Positions 45,721 to 54,018 of a DNA stretch of 64,000 nt are shown here, one piece after another (position 1 is the first letter of the stretch; every line of letters starts with the position of its first letter). This stretch comes from Streptomyces megasporus (GTDB lineage: Bacteria > Actinomycetota > Actinomycetes > Streptomycetales > Streptomycetaceae). The position numbers and the translations under genes are program-made. Below the pieces are notes generated by a model. That model saw nothing but the letters and a program-made list of their open reading frames with translations. It was not told the origin of the DNA and did not search any database. The stretch lies in the NCBI RefSeq assembly GCF_000718985.1, contig NZ_JODL01000022.1, forward strand, positions 1-64,000, written 5' to 3'.

Positions 45721-46595
45721 CGGTTCGTCGGTGCTCCGGCGGTCGGCGATTCCTGGCCGGTCATCTCGACCGCGGCGGCCAAGGCGTCGGCGAGGGTGGC
45801 GCGGGTGAGGATGGTGGACAGGTCGATGCCCAACTGGGCGATGGTCTGCGCGATGGACGGGCGGACGCCGCTGATGAAGCAGTCCGCGCCCATCAGCCGG
45901 ACCGCGTTGACGGTCTGCATCAGGTGCTGGGCGACGGCGGTGTCCACCGTCGGCACCCCGGTGATGTCGATGATCGCCACTCGGGCCTCGTGGGTCTGGA
46001 TGGACTGGAGCAGGTTCTCCATCACCACCTGGGTGCGCGCGGTGTCCAGCGTGCCGATCAGCGGCACGGCCAGGATCTGCCTCCACAGGTGCACCACGGG
46101 CGTGGACATCTCCAGCAGTTGGCGGCTCTGCCGCTGGATGATCTCCTCCCGACGCTCGACGTAGGCGCTGAAGGAGAGCGCGGCGGCCTCGTCCAACAGC
46201 CTGTTGATCATCAGCGCTGCGGGGAACATCTCCCGCGGGTCGAGGTTGTCCCGTTGCACGGCCTCCAGCACGGCGTCCTTGAGGGCCAGGATGGCCAGGG
46301 ACGTGGCTGTGGGGTTCGCGCCGCTGCGCTCCCTGCGCAAGGAGAGCTCCATCACCGCGTCGCGCAGGTCGTGGTGGGCGTCCACCACGCTCTCCATGCC
46401 GTGCTCGCTGTTGTTCAGCGCTCCGCCGAGCAGGACGATCAGGGAGTCGGCCTCCTCCCGGAGTTCCCCCTCGCCGATGTCGATGGCGGCCCGCTCCCGC
46501 TGCAGCTGGACCCACCGGTCGGCGATCTCGTCGCCGCGTTCCCGCAGCGCCCTGGTCAACCGGTCTCGCACGGCTGCTTCGCTGGCGTTCACCAC
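45717..46595 (-). CDS. rsbR: RsbR stressosome sensor protein
   Basis: A 292-residue protein with an N-terminal helical sensor domain (about 10-150, globin-like in relatives) and a C-terminal STAS domain. The STAS loop is DITGVPTVDTAVAQHL, whose threonines match the phosphorylation region of Bacillus RsbRA. It is the first gene of the five-gene rsb operon. GAGAGGG just before GTG-GTG at 46595-46590 sets the start; an upstream ATG at 46718 would add a segment with poor codon bias. Confidence 0.9.
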   Translation of the reverse strand: MVNASEAAVRDRLTRALRERGDEIADRWVQLQRERAAIDIGEGELREEADSLIVLLGGALNNSEHGMESVVDAHHDLRDAVMELSLRRERSGANPTATSLAILALKDAVLEAVQRDNLDPREMFPAALMINRLLDEAAALSFSAYVERREEIIQRQSRQLLEMSTPVVHLWRQILAVPLIGTLDTARTQVVMENLLQSIQTHEARVAIIDITGVPTVDTAVAQHLMQTVNAVRLMGADCFISGVRPSIAQTIAQLGIDLSTILTRATLADALAAAVEMTGQESPTAGAPTNR

Positions 46596-46981
46596 AAGCC
46601 CTCTCACAGTCGTTCGTCGCCGGCCCACGCCCTTCGCCTCGGCGCCCGGCTGGATGTGCGGGGACGAGGAGCCGGCATCCAACCGGTACCCATCGTCCCT
46701 TTTGTTGCTGTCCGGCAAATGTTAACAGCGGCCGGACGAGCCGGAGTGTGCCCCAACTCACGGCACGTCAGGCACCGATGACGCTCCCCGGCTTCCCGAG
46801 GCCTTCCCAGAAACCGGCGTCTGATGCGGATTCCGCGACGGTTTCCACGCGGCGACCGTGCCACCTCCCCACACTCTCCCCACCGACCATCGCACACGGC
46901 CCTCCGCCACGGGCCTCCGGGCGGGGTTCCCCGACGGCCACCGGGTGCGCGTGCCGCGGGGACGAGGCGGGCACGACGCCC
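46596..46981 (-). other. 386-bp intergenic region holding the rsb operon promoter
   Basis: There is no gene here. On the minus strand GGGTAC (46691-46686) matches the -10 of stress sigma factors of the SigB family. No matching GNNT/GTTT element lies at the right distance, so a SigB-type promoter is only tentative. A GTTAAC/ATTTG A/T-rich patch lies around 46715-46728, which stands out from the surrounding G/C. Confidence 0.4.
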
Positions 46982-47479
46982 CTACACCGGTGGTCCGCTC
47001 CCGTTCGTCCCCTCCCGACGCCACGGAACCACCCCGTCCACGACGCTCCGGAAACCCTCCAACCCCTCGACGAGCGCTTGGCGGGCGGCCGGGGACATCG
47101 CCGCTATGGCCGCCAGGAGGGCCTTCTCCCGCACCTCGCGCAACTCCCGCAGGTACGTTCTGCCCCGGTCGGTCAACCTCAGCTCCAGCTCCCGCCGACT
47201 CGCCGGGTTGGGCGCGCGCTCCACCAACCCGGCGGCCTGGAGTCGGTCGCACAGGCGGCTGACCGACGACGGGGCCGACCCCAACGCCTCGCCGAGCGTG
47301 CGCAGATTGATGCCCTCGTCGCGATCGAGGACGTACAGCACCCTCAACTGCGAGGCGGAGACGGGCACGGGCGACGCGGCCTCGCGCCCCCGCTCCCACA
47401 ACACCTCCAGAAGCTCGGTCACCTCCGACGCCGCGCGCGCCGCGTCGTCGGGGCGACGCGGGGAGGGTTCGGGGTTCAC
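46982..47479 (-). CDS. MarR-family transcriptional regulator
   Basis: A 165-residue winged-helix protein. The recognition region is VSASQLRVLYVLDRDEGINLRTLGEALGSAPSSVSRLCDRLQAAGLVERAPN, with the beta wing following. The ligand and targets are unknown. The GTG at 47479 is preferred, with GGGGG just ahead and codon bias starting there. It is in the same orientation as the rsb operon and upstream of it, so it might control that operon. Confidence 0.85.
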   Translation of the reverse strand: MNPEPSPRRPDDAARAASEVTELLEVLWERGREAASPVPVSASQLRVLYVLDRDEGINLRTLGEALGSAPSSVSRLCDRLQAAGLVERAPNPASRRELELRLTDRGRTYLRELREVREKALLAAIAAMSPAARQALVEGLEGFRSVVDGVVPWRREGTNGSGPPV

Positions 47480-48217
47480 GCCCCCAACTGTGGCATTCCG
47501 CGTTCGCGTTGTCAGGCCGCGGACCGAACGGTGCACGCTGTCCCTTGTCGGTTTCTCCATATCACGGAAGACGGTCGCGGCACGGTGGACGGATTCGGAC
47601 GGATCCACAGCCGTGGCACACGCCCGCGCGATGCCCCCGCGGACCGCCGGACGCGGTCCGCTCCCCACCGAAGCGGTGCCTCGGGGCATCCGCCGCGGGC
47701 CTGCCGCCGGCCGATCGCGCGACGACCGTACCCCGGCCCGGGCCCCTCACCTCGCCCGGACCACCCCGACCCGCCCGGTCGCCACGTCGGGCGACGACAT
47801 CGACACCGACACCGGACACCCGGATACCGACACCGATGGTGGCCACCGCCGCCCCGCCACCCATCGGCCCCGCCGACACCGCATCCCGAGTCCGCTGTAC
47901 TCTTCCCCCTGCGACCGGGCCGCCTCCCCCATCAGGCGCGGAGTACCTCGGCCCCCACATAACCGGAAGGCAGAGAATCGGTGTGCACATGCCACACCGG
48001 GGCATCAGCACTTCCGGAGCAGAGTCGAGGACCGAGCGGAGGTGTTCACCGTCGTGCCGATGCCGGCGCCGTGCCGGCGCGTCCGGCGCGCCCGCGCCAT
48101 CGCCGTGTGCGCCCCGGCGGCAGCCGACCCGCGTCCACCGTCGACCACGACACGCCCGTCCCCACACACGGACGATTCCCTCCCGCACGTCTTCGCCACT
48201 CCAGGGGTGGTCCCTCC
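47480..48217. other. 738-bp gap with no secure gene
   Basis: The region separates the divergent MarR and MEDS-HATPase genes. Its codon statistics do not support a long gene on either strand. It contains an imperfect GACACC-type simple repeat at about 47796-47837 and one small possible ORF at its right end (48054-48221). Promoters for both flanking genes must lie here. Confidence 0.5.
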
Positions 48218-48221
48218 GTGA
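48054..48221 (+). CDS. possible 55-residue leader ORF coupled to the MEDS-HATPase gene
   Basis: A GTG-initiated frame with GGAGG at 48038-48042 ends at a TGA that overlaps the next gene's GTG as GTGA (48218-48221). Most of its codons end in G or C. The product is short, basic and Pro/Thr-rich with no family match. It may be a real small gene or a coupling ORF. Confidence 0.3.
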   Translation: MPMPAPCRRVRRARAIAVCAPAAADPRPPSTTTRPSPHTDDSLPHVFATPGVVPP

Positions 48222-49207
48222 CCGAAAGCGAATACCCTCACACCGGGCGGGAAGACCCGGAGCCCTTCGTCCACTCCGCACTGTTCTGCCGAACCCTCGA
48301 GGAGTACCTCACGGGCGCGGCCGGTTTCGTCTCCACGGCCCTGCGGGCGGGCGAGCCCGTGCTCGTCGCCGTCCCCGGCCCCCGGCTGCGGCTGCTGCGC
48401 GAGCGCCTGGACTCCGACGCGCTCTCGGCCGACCATCTCACACTCGTGGACATGACCGACTTCGGCCGGAACCCCGGCCGCATCCTGGCCGGCTTCCGGG
48501 ACTTCGCCGACCGGCACGCCGACCGTCCGGCCCGCATCGTGGGGGAACCCATCTGGGCGCGACGCTCCCCCGCCGAGATCGTCGAGGCCACCCGGCACGA
48601 GGCGCTCGTCAACGCCGCCTTCACCGGCCGCGCCGCGACGGTCCTGTGCTTCTACGACGCCTTCGAGCTGCCCCGGTCCGTGTGCGACGGCGCGCGGCGC
48701 ACCCATCCGGTCCTGTGGGAGAACGGCGTGGCGGGGACCAGTCCGGACTATGCCGGGCCCGCGGCCGTCAACGCGGACTGCGACGCCCTGGCCCTCGCTC
48801 CCCCGCCCGCGAACGCCCGCACCTTCGCGTTCGCCACCGGTGATCTGGGCGAGGTCCGCCACCACGCGGACACCTGGGCCCTGGAGGCCGGGCTGGACAC
48901 CCCGCGCCGGGGCGACTTCGTCCTGGCGGTGGCCGAGGCCGCCGCCAACTCCCTCGCCCACGGCGGTGGACGCGGCACCCTGCGCCTGTGGGTCGACGGC
49001 TCGTCCTGCGTGGCCGAGGTCACCGACCACGGCCGGCTCACCGACCTGCTGGCCGGTCGCCGCCGTCCGACCCTGGACTCCGCCAACGGCGGACGCGGCC
49101 TGTGGATGATGCACCAGCTCTGCGACCTGGTCGAGACCCGCGCCACCCCCACGGGCCTGACCGTACGACTGCACCTGACCCGCCCGGCGGGCTCCGCCCG
49201 CGCCTGA
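48218..49207 (+). CDS. MEDS domain plus HATPase anti-sigma regulator
   Basis: A 329-residue protein. The N-terminal MEDS domain (HSALFCRTLEEYLTGAAGFV to about residue 180) is of the type that senses methanogen-like or dichloromethane signals in other families. The C-terminal GHKL domain (AVAEAAANSLAHGGG, DHGRLTD, GGRGLWMM) is a serine kinase/anti-sigma module. It is likely part of a partner-switching pathway, and its position beside the rsb operon suggests cross-talk. The GTG at 48218 has AGGGGTGG upstream. Confidence 0.82.
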   Translation: MTESEYPHTGREDPEPFVHSALFCRTLEEYLTGAAGFVSTALRAGEPVLVAVPGPRLRLLRERLDSDALSADHLTLVDMTDFGRNPGRILAGFRDFADRHADRPARIVGEPIWARRSPAEIVEATRHEALVNAAFTGRAATVLCFYDAFELPRSVCDGARRTHPVLWENGVAGTSPDYAGPAAVNADCDALALAPPPANARTFAFATGDLGEVRHHADTWALEAGLDTPRRGDFVLAVAEAAANSLAHGGGRGTLRLWVDGSSCVAEVTDHGRLTDLLAGRRRPTLDSANGGRGLWMMHQLCDLVETRATPTGLTVRLHLTRPAGSARA

Positions 49208-49274
49208 CCGGACGGGTCCGGCGTGGCCGTCACCGGCCGACCCTCGTCGCCCCTCGTCGATCGAGGTGCGGGGG

Positions 49275-49913
49275 CTATTCGGGCCAAGCGGAGTTCCTGA
49301 CGACCTCGACGAAGTCGCCGCGGACGAATCCGGGCACGTAGTGCGCGAGCACGTCGGCCTTGACGTTGCCGAACGTCGTCTCGGGGCGGTCCTTGACGCC
49401 CTCGGTGAACGCGGCCAGGATCCGGTTCTTGAAGTCCGGGCGGGGGTGGGCCTCCAGCACGGCCGCGCGCTGCTCGTCGGAGACCGCGTCGTAGCCGATG
49501 CCCAGGACGTCCAGTTCCACTCCCCGGGTGACCAGGGCGATCTCGGGGGCCATGTGCAGCGGGATCTCCGGCGTGGTGTGCAGGGCGATCGCCGCCCAGA
49601 CCCGGTCGGCCTCCTCGCCGGTGATGCCGTGGGCGTGCAGGAACCGCCGCGCCTCGTCGGCACCGTCGATCTCGAAACGCTGGTCGGTGCGGCGGAACCG
49701 CTCGGTCAGCCCCAGGTCGTGGAACATCGCTCCGACGTACAGCAACTCCGGATCGAACCGAAGTCCCTGTTCACGCCCGCGCAGCGATCCCCAGAGGAAC
49801 ACGCGCCGGGAGTGGTCGAACAACAGCGGCGAGGCCGCCTCACGGACCAGTTCGGTCGCCTCCCGCGCCAGGGCGCTGTCCGGGATCCGCACGCCCGCGA
49901 TCGACTCGCTCAT
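49275..49913 (-). CDS. HD-domain hydrolase
   Basis: A 212-residue metal-dependent HD protein. The ligand set begins at FDHSRRVFLWG, with the HD pair in AMFHDLGLTERF and a further His in AIALHTTPEIP. Small HD enzymes of this pattern include cyanamide-hydratase-like hydrolases; the substrate is unknown. The ATG at 49913 follows GGAGAGAG. Five 9-bp repeats lie in its leader, and a GlxA-type regulator is divergently transcribed, probably controlling it. Confidence 0.82.
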   Translation of the reverse strand: MSESIAGVRIPDSALAREATELVREAASPLLFDHSRRVFLWGSLRGREQGLRFDPELLYVGAMFHDLGLTERFRRTDQRFEIDGADEARRFLHAHGITGEEADRVWAAIALHTTPEIPLHMAPEIALVTRGVELDVLGIGYDAVSDEQRAAVLEAHPRPDFKNRILAAFTEGVKDRPETTFGNVKADVLAHYVPGFVRGDFVEVVRNSAWPE

Positions 49914-49926
49914 GCTCTCTCTCCAC

Positions 49927-49971
49927 TTCCTGGTCTTCCGGGCCTTCCAGGCCTTCCGGGTTTTCCGGGTC
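49927..49971. repeat. five tandem 9-bp repeats between the HD and GlxA-type genes
   Basis: TTCC-N-GG-Y-(C/T) occurs five times in exact register (49927, 49936, 49945, 49954, 49963). It starts 14 bp from the HD gene start codon, so it falls in that gene's leader or promoter. Such an array is prone to copy-number change. Confidence 0.65.
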
Positions 49972-50053
49972 TCGACCTGTCCGAACCTCCAGGGTCGCCG
50001 AGCACGTACCATGGCGCCATGTCCTTCCTGACAGAGAAACCACAGATTCGGAC

Positions 50054-51040
50054 ATGACGCATCGCGTGGGCTTCGTGGTGTTCGACGGTGTGACCCTGCT
50101 GGACGTCAGCGGCCCCGCGGAGGTCCTGCACCATGCGAGCCGGCTCGGCCACCCCTACGACCTGGTCCTGATCTCCGCACGCGGCGGGGAGGTCAGGACC
50201 TCGACCGGGATGCCGCTGAGCGGCACCGTGACGGCGGCCGAAGCCGGCCGGCTCGACACGGTGCTCGTGGCCGGAGGCGACCGCCTGACCGAGCGACCGA
50301 TGGACGCGGAGCTGCCGGCGACGGTCCGCACCGTGGTCACACGGGCGACGCGGGTCGCCTCGGTGTGCACCGGCGCTTTCGTCCTGGCCGAACTCGGCCT
50401 GCTCGACGGGCGCCGGGCGACCACTCACTGGCGGCACGCCGACGCGCTCGCCCGCCGCCACCCCCGGGTGCGCGTCGAACCGGACGCCATCCACGTCCGG
50501 GACGGGCGGTTCGTCACCTCCGCGGGCATAAGCGCCGGCATCGACCTGGCCCTGGCCCTCGTCGAGGACGACCACGGAGCCGACGCGGCCCGCCGCATCG
50601 CACGCGAACTGGTCGTCTTCCTACGACGTCCGGGCGGACAGTCGCAGTTCACCACGGCCACCACCCCGCCCGCGCACAACGACCTGTTGCGCACCCTGAT
50701 CGATTCCGTGCTGGCCGACCCGGCCGCCGATCACGGTCTGCCGTCCATGGCCCGCGCCGCGGCCGTCAGCCCCCGACACCTGACCCGGTTGTTCCACGCC
50801 GAGCTGGGCACCACCCCCGCCCGCTGGGTCGAGCGGGTCCGTCTCGACCACGCCCAACGGCTCCTCCTCGACGGGCACAGCGTCACCTCGGCGGCGCGGC
50901 ACAGTGGGTTCGGCAGCGACGAGACCCTCCGCCGCGCCTTCGTCCGCCACCTCGGCGTCACCCCCACCGCCTACCGTCAACGCTTCGCCACCACCGGCAC
51001 GGTCCGGGCCTCCAGCGCCGCCGACCGCGCCGAGGCGTGA
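50054..51040 (+). CDS. GlxA-family regulator (DJ-1/PfpI plus AraC HTH)
   Basis: A 328-residue protein. The N-terminal class I glutamine amidotransferase-like domain (about 4-190) has a nucleophile-elbow cysteine in ASVCTGAFVLA. The C-terminal AraC DNA-binding domain (about 215-320) carries two helix-turn-helix motifs. Such proteins act as ligand-responsive activators. The ATG at 50054 has only a weak ribosome site. It is divergent from the HD hydrolase and most likely regulates it. Confidence 0.88.
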   Translation: MTHRVGFVVFDGVTLLDVSGPAEVLHHASRLGHPYDLVLISARGGEVRTSTGMPLSGTVTAAEAGRLDTVLVAGGDRLTERPMDAELPATVRTVVTRATRVASVCTGAFVLAELGLLDGRRATTHWRHADALARRHPRVRVEPDAIHVRDGRFVTSAGISAGIDLALALVEDDHGADAARRIARELVVFLRRPGGQSQFTTATTPPAHNDLLRTLIDSVLADPAADHGLPSMARAAAVSPRHLTRLFHAELGTTPARWVERVRLDHAQRLLLDGHSVTSAARHSGFGSDETLRRAFVRHLGVTPTAYRQRFATTGTVRASSAADRAEA

Positions 51041-51064
51041 CCGCACGCCCCGGCGCGCCGAGCG

Positions 51065-51952
51065 TCAGCGACGCGCCTTCGGGGCCCGGACCACCGCCAC
51101 GGGGCAGGGCGCGTGGTGGAGGACGGCCTGACTGACCGACCCCAGCAGCAGCCCGGCGAACCCTCCGCGGCCCCGCGCCCCGACCACCAGCAACTGCGCT
51201 TCCTCGGCGGCCTCGATCAGCGCGGGACGGGTGTAGGCCTGCACCAGACGGCGGTGCACGGTGACGTCGGGGTACTTCGCCTGCCAGCCGGACAGCGCCT
51301 CGGCCATCGTCCGCTCCTCCTCGTCCCGGAGCATCTCGACGTCGTAGACGAGGGGCAGCGGCTCGGCGGGGCTGCCGATCGGGCCGGTCCAGTTGTTCCA
51401 GGCGCGCAGGGCCACCAGGTCGACGCCTCGCAGCGACGCCTCGACGAACGCGAACTCCACCGCGGCCTCGCCCTCCGGGGAGCCGTCCACTCCGAGCAGG
51501 ACGTGCCCCTGGGGGTCGGGCCTGCCGCGCACCACCAGGACCGGGCAGCGGGCGTGCGCCGACAGGTGGACGGCGGTCGAGCCCAGCAGCAGACCGGTGA
51601 ACCCGCCCAGCCCTCGGCTGCCGACCACGACCAGCGCGGCGTCGCGTGACTGCTTCTCCAGCACCGTCAGCGGCTCGCCGGTGACGAGGTCGCCGGCGAC
51701 CTCGACCCCCGGTTCGGCGGTGCGCGCGTGCTCCACCGCCTCGGCCACCAGGCGTTCGGCCATGTTGCGCAGTCCGCCCTCGGGCGGGCCCGCCGGCGAC
51801 GGCCCCAGCGGCACGTTCGCGACCGGCCACAGGAAGGCGTGCACCACCCGCAGCCCCACCCCGCGCAGCCGTGCCTCGCGGGCCGCGACGGCCACCGCGT
51901 CCAGGCTCGATCGGGAGCCGTCCACTCCCACCACGACCGGTCCGTTCGCCAT
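51065..51952 (-). CDS. tandem universal stress protein (UspA, two domains)
   Basis: A 295-residue protein with two Usp domains (about 4-142 and 152-290). Each keeps the ATP-binding G-x2-G-x9-G-S signature, as GSRGLGGFTGLLLGS and GARGRGGFAGLLLGS. Such proteins accumulate in dormancy, hypoxia or nutrient stress. The ATG at 51952 has GGAGA upstream. A 20-bp palindrome and a recurrent CTTGGCACACTTTT element lie in the 369-bp divergent region upstream. Confidence 0.9.
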   Translation of the reverse strand: MANGPVVVGVDGSRSSLDAVAVAAREARLRGVGLRVVHAFLWPVANVPLGPSPAGPPEGGLRNMAERLVAEAVEHARTAEPGVEVAGDLVTGEPLTVLEKQSRDAALVVVGSRGLGGFTGLLLGSTAVHLSAHARCPVLVVRGRPDPQGHVLLGVDGSPEGEAAVEFAFVEASLRGVDLVALRAWNNWTGPIGSPAEPLPLVYDVEMLRDEEERTMAEALSGWQAKYPDVTVHRRLVQAYTRPALIEAAEEAQLLVVGARGRGGFAGLLLGSVSQAVLHHAPCPVAVVRAPKARR

Positions 51953-52044
51953 GGTTCTCCTCTTTCCCGTCCTCGCCGCGCACGCCGCGCGCCATCCGCG
52001 TCTTCTCGTTCTTCCTCACCTTCCCGCCGTTCGCCTCCGCAGGC

Positions 52045-52064
52045 ACAGGGCCGTTCGGCCCTGT
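52045..52064. promoter_or_regulatory. 20-bp palindrome upstream of the universal stress gene
   Basis: ACAGGGCCG-TT-CGGCCCTGT is a perfect inverted repeat about 93 bp upstream of the usp start, within a divergent promoter region. GGGCC-N-GGCCC palindromes upstream of usp genes resemble DevR/OsdR (dormancy regulator) sites as I recall them; this is not verified. It is followed by TTT and could also act as a hairpin. Confidence 0.5.
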
Positions 52065-52100
52065 TTCCGGCCTCGATCGCGTGAACCGCCGTATGAACCG

Positions 52101-52114
52101 CTTGGCACACTTTT
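52101..52114. promoter_or_regulatory. CTTGGCACACTTTT element, first copy
   Basis: The same 14-mer, together with the CG before it, recurs at 60017-60030. In both places it lies 130-150 bp upstream of a minus-strand gene and about 220 bp upstream of a plus-strand gene. A shared promoter or operator is inferred. Confidence 0.45.
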
Positions 52115-52321
52115 CTTTGGTCCGGCGTCCACCTGCCGCGTTTCCGTCGCACGTCCGCGCGGTGTGGGGGTGGCCCGGGGCGCGCTCGCCGCGATACTGG
52201 GTTCCTCCCGACAGCGCGACAACTCCCGGGGACGGAATCACCCGTTCCCTGATGCCCGGTCAGTAGAGTCGGCGGCGGACCACCGGAGCCGCCGGAGCCG
52301 CCGATCCTCCCGGAGGTAGTC

Positions 52322-53314
52322 ATGAAGATGCTGATCAACGTGCCGGAGACAGTGGTGGCGGACGCCCTGCGCGGCATGGCCGCCACCCATCCGGATCTGA
52401 CGGTCGACGTCGAGCGTCGGATCGTGTTGCGCCGGGACGCGCCGGTGGCGGACAAGGTGGGCCTGGTCTCCGGGGGCGGGTCGGGGCACGAGCCGCTGCA
52501 CGGCGGGTTCGTCGGTCCGGGGATGTTGGACGCCGCCTGTCCGGGCGAGGTGTTCACCTCTCCCGTTCCGGATCAGATGGCGCGGGCGGCGGCGGCCGTG
52601 GACAGCGGTCGGGGTGTGCTGTTCATCGTCAAGAACTACACGGGTGACGTGCTCAACTTCGACATGGCCGCCGAGTTGGCCGAGGACGAGGGCGTGCAGG
52701 TCGCCAAGGTGCTGGTCGACGACGACGTGGCGGTGAGCGGCAGTACCTACACCACGGGGCGGCGCGGCACGGGCGCCACGCTGTTCGTGGAGAAGCTGGC
52801 GGGCGCGGCGGCCGAGGAGGGCGCTCCGTTGGAGCGGGTGGAGGCGATCGCCCGGCGGGTCAACGAGTCCTCCCGCAGTTTCGGCGTCGCGCTGGGCGCC
52901 CCCACGACCCCGGCCAAGGGCGGTCCCACCTTCGATCTGCCGGCCGGGGAGTTGGAGCTGGGCATCGGCATCCACGGCGAGCCGGGGCGCGAGCGGCGCG
53001 GCATGATGACCTCCGGGGAGATCGCCGATTTCGCGGTGGACGCGGTGTTGGAGGATCTGCGTCCGGAGGGGCCGGTGCTGGCGTTGATCAACGGCATGGG
53101 CGCCACCCCGTTGTTGGAGCTGTACGGGTTCGCCGCCGAGGTGCACCGTGTGCTGGCCGAGCGTGGTGTGCCCGTGGCCCGTGCGCTCGTCGGCAACTAC
53201 GTCACCTCGCTCGACATGGCCGGCTGTTCGGTGACGTTGTGCCGGGCCGACGAGGAGCTGCTGCGGCTGTGGGACGCGCCGGTGCGCACCCCCGGGTTGC
53301 GCTGGGGCATGTGA
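52322..53314 (+). CDS. dhaK: PTS-dependent dihydroxyacetone kinase, DhaK subunit
   Basis: Binds dihydroxyacetone covalently and receives phosphate from DhaL-ADP. It has 330 residues. The substrate-binding His218 lies in GIGIHGEPG, and the SGGGSGHEPLHGG loop is intact. GGAGG at 52312-52316 fixes the ATG at 52322. It is the first gene of dhaKLM. Confidence 0.95.
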   Translation: MKMLINVPETVVADALRGMAATHPDLTVDVERRIVLRRDAPVADKVGLVSGGGSGHEPLHGGFVGPGMLDAACPGEVFTSPVPDQMARAAAAVDSGRGVLFIVKNYTGDVLNFDMAAELAEDEGVQVAKVLVDDDVAVSGSTYTTGRRGTGATLFVEKLAGAAAEEGAPLERVEAIARRVNESSRSFGVALGAPTTPAKGGPTFDLPAGELELGIGIHGEPGRERRGMMTSGEIADFAVDAVLEDLRPEGPVLALINGMGATPLLELYGFAAEVHRVLAERGVPVARALVGNYVTSLDMAGCSVTLCRADEELLRLWDAPVRTPGLRWGM

Positions 53315-53370
53315 GGCGGGCGCCCGGGCAGGAGCACCGGAGTCCGAGGACACCGACAGAGGGGACCGTG

Positions 53371-54018
53371 GTGACCGTCGCACTGGACGCCGATTTCTTC
53401 CACCGCTGGATGTCCGCGGTCTCGGCCGCCGTGGACCGGGAGGCCCAGCGGTTGACCGAGCTGGACTCCGCCATCGGCGACGCCGATCACGGTTCCAATC
53501 TGCGGCGTGGTTTCGCCGCCGCCGTCGCCTCCCTGGACGAGGAGAGGCCCGACACGCCCGGGGCGGTGCTCGCCCTTGCCGGCCGCCGGTTGATCTCCAC
53601 TGTCGGCGGCGCCTCGGGCCCGCTGTACGGGACGCTGCTGCGGCGCGCGGGCAAGGCCCTGGGCGACGCCGGGACGGTGGACGCCGCGCGGCTGAGGGAG
53701 GCCCTGCGGACGGGGGTGGACGCGGTGGCGCAGTTGGGTTCGGCGGCGCCGGGCGACAAGACGATGTTGGACGCGCTGTATCCGGCGGTCGAGGCGTTGG
53801 GCGAGTCGGGCGAGGACTTCGAGGCGGCGCGCGGGGCCGCCGAGGAGGGCGCGTCCGCCACCGTGCCGATGCTCGCCCGCCGGGGGCGGGCGAGTTATCT
53901 GGGTGAGCGCAGCATCGGGCATCAGGACCCCGGCGCCACCTCGTCCGCGCTGCTCTTCGCCGCGCTCGCCGACACCGCCGGGGCCGTGGCGTCCGGTGAC
54001 GACGGGGAGGCGGCGTGA
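53371..54018 (+). CDS. dhaL: dihydroxyacetone kinase, DhaL subunit
   Basis: A 215-residue ADP-binding subunit that is rephosphorylated by DhaM rather than exchanging ATP. The metal/nucleotide aspartates are in AIGDADHGSN, with the helical-barrel motifs GGASGPLYG and GDKTMLDAL. Two GTG codons are adjacent (53368, 53371); the second has better spacing from AGAGGGGA. It is 56 bp after dhaK and overlaps dhaM. Confidence 0.93.
   Translation: MTVALDADFFHRWMSAVSAAVDREAQRLTELDSAIGDADHGSNLRRGFAAAVASLDEERPDTPGAVLALAGRRLISTVGGASGPLYGTLLRRAGKALGDAGTVDAARLREALRTGVDAVAQLGSAAPGDKTMLDALYPAVEALGESGEDFEAARGAAEEGASATVPMLARRGRASYLGERSIGHQDPGATSSALLFAALADTAGAVASGDDGEAA

Noticed and set aside
46681..46728. SigB-type promoter (GGGTAC) for the rsb operon
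   Set aside because: Only the -10 half matches; no GNNT/GTTT element at 14-16 bp. Kept only as a note in the intergenic entry.
47796..47837. CRISPR-like array from GACACC repeats
   Set aside because: Units are short, imperfect and without spacers of constant size; simple-sequence repeat only.
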